DNA from: Pirellulales bacterium
GTDB lineage: Bacteria > Planctomycetota > Planctomycetia > Pirellulales > JAICIG01
Length of the DNA: 64,000 nucleotides
NCBI GenBank assembly: GCA_025927475.1
Contig: JAICLL010000010.1
Span: 1-64,000 of the forward strand
Direction of reading: 5' to 3'
Part shown: piece after piece, positions 19,901 through 28,131 of the stretch
How the letters are laid out: every line of letters begins with the position of its first letter
How positions within the stretch are numbered: position 1 is the first letter of the stretch
Program-made: the position numbers and the translations under genes
The notes under the pieces: model-generated
What the model was told of the DNA's origin: nothing
The model's database searches: none
The model's input: only the letters and a program-made list of their open reading frames with translations

Positions 19901-21708
19901 TGCCCGCTGATGCTGACGGGCAGCGCTTCGCAGAAATCATAGTTGAGGCCGTTGGCCCCCGAAGTCAGCACCACGCTGCCGAGCGTCGAGATATCGACCA
20001 TCGTTCCACCGGCGCTGCCCACGTGGTCGTCGGCGGCGAAATATCCGGCGGGCGTTACGGCATGCACGCCGTAGGTGCTCGGCGGCAACCCTTGGAAGTG
20101 ATATTCGCCGTTGGTGTCGGTGGTGGTGGTCTTCAGCACGTTGCCATTGGCGTCGAGCAACTGCATGACGACGCCCGCAATGGGCAACGCATTCGGATCG
20201 GTTTGGCAGTCGCCATCGACGTCGGTGCGCACATGCCCGCTGATGCTGACGGGCAACGCTTCGCAAAAGTCGTAATTGATGCCGACGATGGCCGAGGTGA
20301 GCTTGATGCCGGCAATGTTGTTCAGATCGACCAGCGTGCCACCGGCGCTGCCCACATGATCGTCGTCGTCAAAGTAGCCCGGCGGGGTTTGCTTGCGAAC
20401 GGCGTACGTGCCCGGCGCCAGGTTGGCGAATGAGTAATATCCCGCGGCGTCGGTGGCGGTGGTCGCCAGCACGTTGCCTTTGGCGTCGAGCAACTGCACC
20501 GTGACGCCCGCGATGGGCGTGGCGTTGGGATCGGTTTGGCAATCGCCGCCGTTGTCGGTGCGCACATGGCCGCTGATCGAGTTGGGCAGGGCCTGCGAAA
20601 AGTCGTTGTGTACGACGTCTTCGCCGCCGAGCACCACGATGCCGACGAGCGTGTGGGCATCGAGCGACGTGCCATTCGTCACGCCGACCACATTGCCCGG
20701 CGAAGAGCCGACGGCAAAATATCCGACCGGCTGCGTCTCGACAATTTCGTACTGGCCCGGCAGCACGCCGGTGATTTTATAGTGGCCGTTGGCGTCGGTG
20801 GTGGCAGAGACGCCGGTGGGCACGTAGCTGGCGCCGTTGTAGCTGAGCAGCGAGAGTTGCGCCGCGGGAATGCCGCCTTCGCCCGGCTGCTGCACGTTGT
20901 CCAGATTGGGATCGACATACACGGTGCCTTCGAGCGTGATCGGCAACGGCGTCTGCTGGCCGCCGGTAAACGTGCCCGCCGTGTAGACGGGCCGCGAAAC
21001 ACTGTTGGGCTGCGATTGCCCCGGCACATAACCGCCGAGATAGCTGTCGTCTGGCAGCGGCAGGCCGCTGGCTTGTTGCGCCGGGTCGAAGGCGTCTTGA
21101 AACGTGCCGGCTGCGGTAAACGGCTGGTAGTGCGGCGCGGCGAAGGCGCCGGTCAACGTCGAGCCTTCCAGTTCTTTGCCGTTGACCGTGGCGTCGGCGC
21201 CGTTGTGGCCCATGTCGTCGACGTCGACGGTGAAGATCACTTGCTTGCCCGCGGTGAAGCCGGCAAAGTTGAGGACCAATTGGGTACCGCCATTGACCAC
21301 CGATTGCGAGGTGACTTGCACGCCGTCGCTGGAGACCACATCGAGCGGCGAGGCGCCATAGACCCCGGGCGAGCCTGTCGCGGTGTTAAAAAACGGATCG
21401 CCCGGCTGAGCCAGCGGGTTGCCATGCGGATCGGTCGTGATGGTGAGCTGCTGCAGTTCGGTGCCGGCCGCCCCGCCGCTCCACGTGACGGTGAAGGCGT
21501 TGGGGACCGAGTCGTTGCCACTGGCGGGATCGAAATAAACCGCTCCGAAGTGGATGTCGGCGGCCATGAGAAACCGCTCTTCGATCCGCTCGAAACGGCA
21601 GATGCGCCAGCGGCGCGTATCGCTGACGACCGGCGCCGTGTGGCGATCCGCCGAGCGGGCCGTCGATCGTCCGCCCCGCCGCTTCGCAGTCTTATGAGCT
21701 ACAGCCAC
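16957..21708 (-). CDS. Large surface protein: LEPR-like N-terminus, Cna-B/SdrD-like repeats, C-terminal FG-GAP/Ca-binding-like DGDG repeats
   Basis: FERIEERFLMAADI, six ~112-aa ISGHVRTDVNGDCQTDPNATPIAGVTVQLLDANG..YDFCEALP units, GDFDGDGLTDVGVFKDGEWFIDLNGNG repeats. ORF 16957..21828; GTG at 21708 with GGGAGA upstream is a likely start. Confidence 0.88.
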   Translation of the reverse strand: MAVAHKTAKRRGGRSTARSADRHTAPVVSDTRRWRICRFERIEERFLMAADIHFGAVYFDPASGNDSVPNAFTVTWSGGAAGTELQQLTITTDPHGNPLAQPGDPFFNTATGSPGVYGASPLDVVSSDGVQVTSQSVVNGGTQLVLNFAGFTAGKQVIFTVDVDDMGHNGADATVNGKELEGSTLTGAFAAPHYQPFTAAGTFQDAFDPAQQASGLPLPDDSYLGGYVPGQSQPNSVSRPVYTAGTFTGGQQTPLPITLEGTVYVDPNLDNVQQPGEGGIPAAQLSLLSYNGASYVPTGVSATTDANGHYKITGVLPGQYEIVETQPVGYFAVGSSPGNVVGVTNGTSLDAHTLVGIVVLGGEDVVHNDFSQALPNSISGHVRTDNGGDCQTDPNATPIAGVTVQLLDAKGNVLATTATDAAGYYSFANLAPGTYAVRKQTPPGYFDDDDHVGSAGGTLVDLNNIAGIKLTSAIVGINYDFCEALPVSISGHVRTDVDGDCQTDPNALPIAGVVMQLLDANGNVLKTTTTDTNGEYHFQGLPPSTYGVHAVTPAGYFAADDHVGSAGGTMVDISTLGSVVLTSGANGLNYDFCEALPVSISGHVRTDVNGDCQTDPNATPIAGVTVQLLDANGTVLKTTSTDANGEYTFQGLPPSTYGVHVVTPAGYFAADDHVGSAGGTMVDISTLGNVVLTSGVHGLDYDFCEALPVGISGHVRTDVNGDCQTDPNATPIAGVTVQLLDANGAVLKTTSTNAQGEYDFAGLPPATYGVHVVTPAGYFAADNHVGSAGGTMVDVSTLGNVVLTSGVEGLNYDFCEGLPASLSGVVHVDVNGDCDVNPNAPPLQGVTVQLRDASDNVIATAVTDANGVYTFSGLMPGVYSVHKITPAGYFDDDAHVGTAGGAIASLNDVTGATLGSGAAATGYDFCEALPVSIAGFVKLEIYGDCETTPSDPPLAGVTIQLLGAGNTVIGSTLTDAAGQYVFSGMHPGIYGVREITPAGYFYSDQHVGSAGGQITGEGQTTGIDLDSGVIGVGYNFCLVPPSTISGFVFVDGPPITTANPTQDLPGILANLPSLRDGVRVPGDPPVPGVTLLLADATGMPLLDRSGNRIETTTDANGFYQFSGLPPGLYSVLKVHPDGYIDGIDQAGTLGGLAISPTLIQAGVPSAGVSASDALVQSIGADHDAIVRIPVSNGAASLNNNFSEILLAQPTPPVPNPETPNPPTQLAANAPVLPATPPAIAQPVASPAVSPYIFGSSPVSGITWHLSVIDAGMARGDRAALGGAMQTVRMRADVAAWYNARMRDGLWTLHPQHPQAEEARKLVFGKLGGTPVTGDFDGDGLTDVGVFKDGEWFIDLNGNGIWDEGDLWARLGNRDDKPVTGDWDGDGKTDIGIYGPAWAGDPRAVQKEPGLPEPGNAAAGHKNLPPEPTEATHGYRQMKRTRGGALRADLIDHVFHFGTFDDIPVTGDWTGTGVDSIGVFHDGHWILDVDGDGKRGPHDISLRMGQKGDRPVVGDFDGDGVDELGVYRDGQWHIDINHDGALDEHDQHHNLGDADHRPVVGDWDGDGVDQIGVHREAEPAPSET
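18561..20600 (-). repeat. Tandem coding repeats of about 336 bp encoding Cna-B-like domains
   Basis: Homologous ..gcttcgcaaaa..cgtag.. boundary recurs near 18917, 19253, 19577, 19913, 20249, 20585. Confidence 0.85.
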
Positions 21709-21755
21709 AAACGTTTCTCCCGTATCCCGGCACTTCGAGGCCGGCTGCGACGCTT

Positions 21756-21889
21756 CTGTAGGGAACGGACACCGTGCCGTTCCGCGTGGGGCGGCGCGAC
21801 GTCGCACCGCGCTCTGGCGGAATGCCAAGGAGCGTCCGAATGACGTCTAGTCGCAGTTTACGGAACGGCACGAGGTCCGTTCCCTACAG
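21756..21889. repeat. Palindromic repeat family A (ctgtagggaacg...cgttccctacag), intergenic copy
   Basis: Starts ctgtagggaacggacaccgtgccgttccgcgtggggcggcgcgacgtcg and ends cggaacggcacgaggtccgttccctacag. Confidence 0.85.
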
Positions 21890-21947
21890 ACTTGTCGTAC
21901 ACCTGCCCTCGCTCCCTGAATCCTGAATCCCGAATCCCGACCCCTGC

Positions 21948-22979
21948 TTACTTCTTTCTGGCCGCTTGCCGCACCGGCTCGGTCCACGAATGCTCGCCGA
22001 GTTTCCAGAGCCGCACGGTGGTGTCGAAGCTGCCCGAAGCCAGCACGCCGCGCGCGGTGTTCCACGCCAGGCACGAAACCGAGCCGGCGTGCCCGATCAA
22101 CTCCAACGGCTCATTGCCGCTGGCCAGGTCCCAAACGCGAATCAGATTGGCGCTGCTGCCCACCGCCAATTTGCCCTCACCGCAGAACGACAAGGCCAGA
22201 GTTTTGCCGGGCCGGCTGGGCAGCTCGCGCGAAAGTTCGCCGCTGGCCGTGTCATACATTCGCACGAAGCGGCCGTCACCGCCGCAGGCCAACTGCCGCC
22301 CATCGGCCGAAAACGCCAACGCGCGAATTCGCTGCCGGTCGGCGTCGAGGTCGCGCAGCAGCTTGCCTTCGGGCAATTGCCACAGGCGAATCCGGCCGTT
22401 GCGTCCCGCGACCGCCAGCAGCTTGCCGTCGGGCGAAAGAGCCAATGCCCGATTGTCGATGCTCGGCGCCGCAAGCTGCCGAAGCAATTTGCCGGTGCGG
22501 CCATCGATCACTTGCACTTGCTCGCCAAAGCCGGCGGCGGCCAAGATGGCGCCGTCGCTGCTATAAGCCAGTGCGTAGATGGCGTGAGTGAGCGGAGGCG
22601 GCTTGGTCCAGGGCTTACCGGTTTTGAGGTCCCAGAGCGTGATCGAGCGGTCTTCGCCGGCTGACGCCAAACGATGTGCAGCGGCGTCGAAGGCCAGCGC
22701 TCGCACCCAATCGGTATGATCGCACAGCTCGCGGATGAGGCTGCCGTCGTCGAGGTTCCAGAGCCTTACCACATGATCGTCGCCACCGGTGGCCAGCGTG
22801 CGTCCCTCGGCGTCGATGGCCACCGCGGTGACCACCGGCACGGCGCCTTTGGTCAGATGCTCTCGCGGCATCAGAATCTGGTCGGCGGTGAGCCGGTAGA
22901 CCGACTGAGCGCGGACTGGGCCGCAGCAAGCGAGGCACGCCAGCGTTACACCGATCGTGCGAAGAGACATCTGGGGCAC
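21948..22979 (-). CDS. WD40-repeat protein with signal peptide
   Basis: Repeated HxxxVxxLAFSxDGxxLAxGxxDxxVRLWxL units. Confidence 0.9.
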   Translation of the reverse strand: MPQMSLRTIGVTLACLACCGPVRAQSVYRLTADQILMPREHLTKGAVPVVTAVAIDAEGRTLATGGDDHVVRLWNLDDGSLIRELCDHTDWVRALAFDAAAHRLASAGEDRSITLWDLKTGKPWTKPPPLTHAIYALAYSSDGAILAAAGFGEQVQVIDGRTGKLLRQLAAPSIDNRALALSPDGKLLAVAGRNGRIRLWQLPEGKLLRDLDADRQRIRALAFSADGRQLACGGDGRFVRMYDTASGELSRELPSRPGKTLALSFCGEGKLAVGSSANLIRVWDLASGNEPLELIGHAGSVSCLAWNTARGVLASGSFDTTVRLWKLGEHSWTEPVRQAARKK

Positions 22980-23162
22980 GATGTTCGTCCTTGAACCCGA
23001 TCATCCGGCGGGCGCACATGTCTGCGTCCGCGCCGCGCGTAGCGGCGCAATCGTTTATCGGTTCAAAAGAAGACCCAACATCAGGCGAATCGCCAGAGTT
23101 TTCCGGTTAGGCCGAGTTGCCAAGCTGCGTAGGGGGTAGGGAGATGGCCCGCAACGAACTGC

Positions 23163-23444
23163 CTATTGCGCGCCGCCGGCAGTTGCGGGCGTGCTGGTCG
23201 CGGAGCGCTGCTGAATCTGCTCAAGGGTTTGCCCCAGACGTTTCCGGCCTCCGCCGGCTGGCTTTGAAGGGGTCGGCTCGGCGGAGAGCAGCGGCTTGGG
23301 CTGACGAAGCACCGCCAGCAACTGCGGGCTGATGTCTTCGCCATCGACGGGCGTGCCGAGTTGCTCGACCGCGTCGGAAAAGCCCAGAAGAACGGCCCGC
23401 TTTACGTTTTCACGCACCCAGCCGTAAAAGCCCAACTTACTCAT
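23163..23444 (-). CDS. Small hypothetical protein
   Basis: MSKLGFYGWVRENVKRAVLLGFSDAVEQLGTPVDG..; ATG at 23444 preceded by GGCGGCAAG RBS-like sequence inside ORF 23163..23645. Confidence 0.65.
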   Translation of the reverse strand: MSKLGFYGWVRENVKRAVLLGFSDAVEQLGTPVDGEDISPQLLAVLRQPKPLLSAEPTPSKPAGGGRKRLGQTLEQIQQRSATSTPATAGGAQ

Positions 23445-23589
23445 CTTGCCGCCTCCTGCTGCAACGGATACCACAACCTGAACGGCACGGACACGGTTGT
23501 CCGTGCGGCCGCCGATAGTAGCGGCGCGGCGAGTGCCGGCAAAGGTCATTTTCGCCAGCAGCGTGAGGGCCTCACCGAGCGTATGAGAT

Positions 23590-24648
23590 TCAACCTGCCG
23601 GCGCCTTGGCGGTGTCTCTGCGAACCACCGATTCGCAACGCCCAAATATCATTCGACCGGCGCTGGTTTGCAACACGCTGGTGACCGCAACTTTCACCAG
23701 CTTATTCAAATGTTCGCGGCCCCCCTCGACAACGATCATGGTGCCATCGTCCAGATAGCCGATGCCCTGACCCGGCTCTTCGCCCGGCTTGACCAATTGC
23801 ACTTCGAGCGATTCGCCGGGCAGAAAAATTGGCTTGAGCGCATTGGCCAGATCGTTCAAATTGATCACATCGACGCCGTGCAGCCGTGCCACTTTGTTCA
23901 GGTTGTAATCGTTGGTCACCACCTTGCCGTCGAGATGCTTGGCCAGCAGCACCAGCTTCAGGTCGACCGGTTGACCTTCGAACTCGGGCAGATTGCGGTC
24001 GAAAATCTGCAAGTCGATGCCGGGGTTCGAGCGAAGGCGGTTGAGAATGTCGAGCCCGCGGCGGCCGCGGCTGCGGCGCAGCCGGTCGGAGCTGTCGGCG
24101 ATGCCTTGCAGCTCGCCCAGCACGAACCGAGGCATAATCAACTGGCTGTCGAGCACTTTGGTCTCGACCACGTCGGCAATGCGGCCGTCGATCACCACGC
24201 TGGTGTCGAGCACGAACGGTTTGAGTCCCTTGACCTCCTTCGAGAACTCGACATAGGGGATGACAAAGCGAAAGTCGTTGCGCGTCTGCATCAACAGGCT
24301 GATGCAGGTGTAGCAAAGCACCAAGGCCATCACCAGCCGTATGCACTCGCGGGGCCAGGGAGCAAGCGGCATGACGGGCGACAGCGCCAGCCCCACCACA
24401 TACGACAGAAACAGCCCCACGATCAGCCCAAAATAGACTGACGAAATCACGTCGAGCGGCTTGCGCGGCGAGAGCGTATCAACCGCCACCACCAGCGACG
24501 AAACCAGCAAAATGCCGACGAACACGGCCCAGGGCAGCCAAACCGGCTGCCCGGGCATCTGGTCGGACTGGACCAGCGACACGGCCACGCCTCCTGCCAC
24601 CAGGAAAAACAGCGACCGCAAAACAATCAAAGACACCGGCGATTTCAT
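23590..24648 (-). CDS. PIN/TRAM domain membrane protein (YacL-like)
   Basis: N-terminal TM helices, FVLDTSVVIDGRIADVVET..PRFVLGELQGIADSSD..RGRRGLDILNRL..VVTNDYNLNKVA..GIGYLDDGTMIVVEGG; start at MKSPVSLIV (24648). Confidence 0.9.
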   Translation of the reverse strand: MKSPVSLIVLRSLFFLVAGGVAVSLVQSDQMPGQPVWLPWAVFVGILLVSSLVVAVDTLSPRKPLDVISSVYFGLIVGLFLSYVVGLALSPVMPLAPWPRECIRLVMALVLCYTCISLLMQTRNDFRFVIPYVEFSKEVKGLKPFVLDTSVVIDGRIADVVETKVLDSQLIMPRFVLGELQGIADSSDRLRRSRGRRGLDILNRLRSNPGIDLQIFDRNLPEFEGQPVDLKLVLLAKHLDGKVVTNDYNLNKVARLHGVDVINLNDLANALKPIFLPGESLEVQLVKPGEEPGQGIGYLDDGTMIVVEGGREHLNKLVKVAVTSVLQTSAGRMIFGRCESVVRRDTAKAPAG

Positions 24649-24792
24649 CAAGTCCCCGTCCCGTAACGAAGTGCCGAGGCAATCCCTCCACGCGATGGGA
24701 ATTATACCATCCCCATGGGCGGGTGCCCAGGAACCGCCCGTGCGGGTAGTGATACTATTTCGCACGGAATGGGCAAACCGACATCGGGTAGT

Positions 24793-25323
24793 CTACCATC
24801 TTTTTCTGGAACGCCTTAGCCGTCGTGGCGCGGGTTGACCATTCGGCGTAGGCGGGGCGGCTATCGCCTGCTCGCGTGTAACCCTGATTAAAAGCGGCAT
24901 GCTCGTTAACCGCTTTTCATCCACAAGAACATGAATCCAAAAAAGACCGCCGTCCACGACTCCGATCGACTGGTGTATTCGTAAGTTGATGCCGCCTTGC
25001 GCCGGCTCCGATAAGGTCAAAATTTGTTCGTAACCAGTTTTTTTGGATCCTGATGGCGATTCGACAACCAGGCGAATTGAGTGTTCGCCAGGAGAGTCTC
25101 CGCTTTTGAGAATTACGACCGACCAAACGTCAACAGACAAGCGGTTTTCTTTGGAAGGAAAATCTGGCGGGGTGGACGGATCAATTACGGCAGTAATACT
25201 GTCGATGATCCGCACGGGGGTCAAGCAGCCGTCCTTGCCCTCGATCACCGATTCGCAAAAGACGGCCGCAGCAACGTACGGGCCGCGCTTGGGCCTTGGT
25301 CTTTGTGGTCGTTTCTTTGCCAT
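24793..25323 (-). CDS. Conserved hypothetical beta-sandwich-like protein, third gene of a toxin-antitoxin-like operon
   Basis: 176 aa ORF starting 5 bp after the HTH gene stop, same strand; GPYVAAAVFCESVIEGKDGCLTPVRIIDS.. Confidence 0.75.
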   Translation of the reverse strand: MAKKRPQRPRPKRGPYVAAAVFCESVIEGKDGCLTPVRIIDSITAVIDPSTPPDFPSKENRLSVDVWSVVILKSGDSPGEHSIRLVVESPSGSKKTGYEQILTLSEPAQGGINLRIHQSIGVVDGGLFWIHVLVDEKRLTSMPLLIRVTREQAIAAPPTPNGQPAPRRLRRSRKRW

Positions 25324-25328
25324 CGGAA

Positions 25329-25757
25329 TTAGCCAGCTACTTTGAACTGAATCGTCTCCACGCGGTTCACGCTTGTTGAGGCCAGTCGTTGCTGTTCGGT
25401 TTCGCTCGCAACCGTCGGGGTGCTTCCAGTAACTGCTTCGATGCGGGCATGAGGAACCGCTGTCACCGCTGGCGCATTACTGACATGAATAGGCCCATAG
25501 GACGAGTGATATGCGAGACCAAGCACCGCAAATGCATCGGCCACCGTGCGCACCGTCTTGTTTGCTTCGCCATCAAGCATTTGCGTAACCCACCCTTTTG
25601 TCTTTCCTAGACGAGCAGCGAGCTCGGCGCGGCTCACGCCGAATTTCTTCATGGCTTCTTCAAGTTTCTGCGTAACGTCGAAGATGGCGCGCTCCTGCTG
25701 AAAGAGGCGCATGTTGACCGGATCTGAGACGTATTCTTCAACAAGCGTCTTGGTCAT
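25329..25757 (-). CDS. XRE-family HTH protein, HigA-like antitoxin with long C-terminal extension
   Basis: KFGVSRAELAARLGKTKGWVTQMLDGEANKTVRTVADAFAVLG HTH; ATG at 25757 gives a 4-nt ATGA overlap with the upstream gene. Confidence 0.8.
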   Translation of the reverse strand: MTKTLVEEYVSDPVNMRLFQQERAIFDVTQKLEEAMKKFGVSRAELAARLGKTKGWVTQMLDGEANKTVRTVADAFAVLGLAYHSSYGPIHVSNAPAVTAVPHARIEAVTGSTPTVASETEQQRLASTSVNRVETIQFKVAG

Positions 25758-26215
25758 CGCTTCTTCTTTCTTGATAGCTGTGTCCTCTGCCAATACTCCA
25801 CTTCGATCGACTGTGCGCGGTGCACTTCGCTTTGCGGCCAGTCTCCTAACCCCTTTCGGGCGCCCGGTTTAACAAAGCCATGCGTAACAATCCAGGCGTT
25901 TCCATCGCGAAAGCAAGGGAATCGGATCTGGATGTTCGCGACTTCGTGTCTAAAGGCCCAAAGATTTCCCATCTCTTTCTTAAAACGCTTGTCGGGCATC
26001 TCAGCAGGGCCATAATTCGCCATGTGCTGAAACAGAATCAAAAACCTCGCTTGTGCACTCGCTTGTGGCTCGTCGGCGCCCTTTTCGCGAATCTGCTTGC
26101 AATCGACGTCGAAGAACAACTTCGCGGGAATCTTGCCCGATTGCAGCACTGCGAACTCGACGGTACCCCAGGCGCCGCTGGCCGCGATAAAAGTTGGGCG
26201 CGCGATCTTAGCCAT
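25754..26215 (-). CDS. HigB/RelE-like (phage Gp49-like) putative toxin
   Basis: MANYGPAEMPDKRFKKEMGNLWAFRHEVANIQIRFPCFRDGNAWIVTHGFVKPGARKG fits HigB-like toxins; adjacent to XRE gene. Confidence 0.7.
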   Translation of the reverse strand: MAKIARPTFIAASGAWGTVEFAVLQSGKIPAKLFFDVDCKQIREKGADEPQASAQARFLILFQHMANYGPAEMPDKRFKKEMGNLWAFRHEVANIQIRFPCFRDGNAWIVTHGFVKPGARKGLGDWPQSEVHRAQSIEVEYWQRTQLSRKKKR

Positions 26216-26411
26216 CTATAGTTTAGCTTTCTCTAAACCGATGTCAACGCTTTGGCGACCCCAAGTCCCGAGTTCCAGTGGCGTGGATCACAGCCCCTCC
26301 CTGCGCACTCCTCCAGACAGGTAGCTGGAGAGCGACCCCTCCGCATTGGGGGGCGCAGCGACCTTATAAGCCGCGCAAGGGGAGGTGCCCCTACTTCGAG
26401 TTGAGGTGCGC

Positions 26412-27551
26412 CTACTTCGAGTTCTCGTAGGTTGGTCCGTTGATGTCCGAGTCGGCCAGCACCAGGTGTTCGACGGTCAGCTTCGGTTCGGCACTGTTGC
26501 CGTCGGCCCGCGCGGTCTGTGGCGTATAGCGCACGTATTTGCGCTTGAAGGGGTCGAAGAACGCGTCGCCCTTTTGCAAGATCGGCCGATACTCAGCCAT
26601 TTCGCCGAACCAGGCCGGGCCGAGTACCTGGGCTGGAATCCAGTGGCCTTTGCCGTGCGCGTCGAGCAGATAGAACTCGGGGTAGTTGTGCCCCTCAACC
26701 CATACGCTGCGGGCCACCACGCCCGACAGCCGGCACATGCTGACAAACAGCGCGCTCATCTCTTCGCAATCGCCGCAATGCTGCTCCAGCGCGAACAGCG
26801 CGCCGCGGAAATCGCCGTTTTCAAAATCGACGTTGTCCCGCGTCCATTGCCAAAAGCCTTTGACCATTTCCCACGGGCCGTCGGCCACATGCTGCTTTTC
26901 CAGTTCGGCGGCCAGGCTGACGATCTTAGGATGCTTCATTTCCAGCCCCGGCGGCTGACGCGCGTATTGATCGCGGATGTCGGCGGGCGGCCCTTTGGAA
27001 AAATCGAGCGTCTCGCCCGGCAACGTGAATTCCATGCGCCAGCGGGTGATTTCATAGAGCAGCTCGACCGAGGCCGATTCGCCGGCCTCGATGCGGGGAA
27101 CCTGGAACTTCATCGTGGCGCATTGGCCGCGCTTGACCTGTTCGCGATATTTGCCGCCTTCGGTGTATTTGCGGCTGAGCAGACGCACCTTTTGCTCATA
27201 CCAATCCATGGGAATGGGCGCGACGACCACCACGTTTTTGCAGGCCGCCTCTTTGGGCGCCTCGACGCGCACCACCAGTTTGAACTGGTAGGTTCGCGGC
27301 GCCGAAAGCTCGATGGCCGGATCGGTCGCAGGCCGCGCCGCCGGCCCGCCCGCGGCGGGTGCGGCTGCTTCTCGATCGGCGGCGACGCCGTTGGGCGTAC
27401 CGGCAGCCGTCGAGAGCGAAGCCGACGACTCACGCGCGGCCAGCTTGGCAACCGGCGCCGACCGCTTCTCGGCAGCTTCGTCCGCGCCGGCGGAGCCGAT
27501 GGCCACGATCGTCAGAGTAGTCGCCGTCAGCCAAAGATGATGAGAGCGCAT
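26412..27551 (-). CDS. Transglutaminase-like domain protein, secreted
   Basis: HCGDCEEMSALFVSMCRLSGVVARSVWVEGHNYPEFYLLDAHGKGHWIPAQ. Confidence 0.85.
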   Translation of the reverse strand: MRSHHLWLTATTLTIVAIGSAGADEAAEKRSAPVAKLAARESSASLSTAAGTPNGVAADREAAAPAAGGPAARPATDPAIELSAPRTYQFKLVVRVEAPKEAACKNVVVVAPIPMDWYEQKVRLLSRKYTEGGKYREQVKRGQCATMKFQVPRIEAGESASVELLYEITRWRMEFTLPGETLDFSKGPPADIRDQYARQPPGLEMKHPKIVSLAAELEKQHVADGPWEMVKGFWQWTRDNVDFENGDFRGALFALEQHCGDCEEMSALFVSMCRLSGVVARSVWVEGHNYPEFYLLDAHGKGHWIPAQVLGPAWFGEMAEYRPILQKGDAFFDPFKRKYVRYTPQTARADGNSAEPKLTVEHLVLADSDINGPTYENSK

Positions 27552-27677
27552 GAGCCATTCTCCCGCGTATGCCGCACCAAAGGGTTGCGAGTATTCTGCT
27601 TAATGTAGATAGTATGTTCGCACCAGGGCCGCCTGTCAAAAATCGGGCGGTTTTCGAGCGAAAGCTGAGCTGAACCG

Positions 27678-28130
27678 ATGATTGTAGACCTGATTTCTCA
27701 CGCCTCACGCTACGGATCGCTGCATCCGGGCTTTGCCGCCGCGTGGCGCTGGCTCGCCGAGACCGACCTGCCTCGCTCGAGCACCGGGCGGCACGAGATC
27801 GATGGCCCACGGTTGTTCGCGCTTGTCAACCGCGATCCGGCCAAGGGGCGGCAGGCGGCTCGCCTGGAATCGCACCGCCGCTATATCGACATCCAACTGA
27901 CGCTGGCGGGTAACGAGGAAATCGGCTATCGGCCGGTGACCGAATGTTCGGCGCCCGAGGTTCCGTTTTTGCCCGACAACGACGTGGCGTTTTACGCCGA
28001 GCGGCCCGATTCGTGGCTGGCGCTGCCGCCGGGCAGGTTTGCCATTTTCTTTCCCCACGACGCTCACGCGCCGCTGGCGGGCGTCGGCGAGCCGCATAAA
28101 GTGGTGGTTAAAGTGGCGGTGGATTGGTAG
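27678..28130 (+). CDS. YhcH/YjgK/YiaL family protein
   Basis: MIVDLISHASRY..LESHRRYIDIQLTLAGNEEIGYRP..FAIFFPHDAHAPL..HKVVVKVAV. Confidence 0.93.
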   Translation: MIVDLISHASRYGSLHPGFAAAWRWLAETDLPRSSTGRHEIDGPRLFALVNRDPAKGRQAARLESHRRYIDIQLTLAGNEEIGYRPVTECSAPEVPFLPDNDVAFYAERPDSWLALPPGRFAIFFPHDAHAPLAGVGEPHKVVVKVAVDW

Positions 28131-28131
28131 C

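Noticed and set aside
18561-20600. Regular repeats considered as a CRISPR array
   Set aside because: Period is ~336 bp and translates into homologous protein domains; no 20-50 nt repeats with unique spacers anywhere in the window.
19357-21843. ORFs 19357..20433 and 20536..21843 on plus strand
   Set aside because: Antisense to the Cna-B repeat gene; their internal repeats only mirror the coding repeats.
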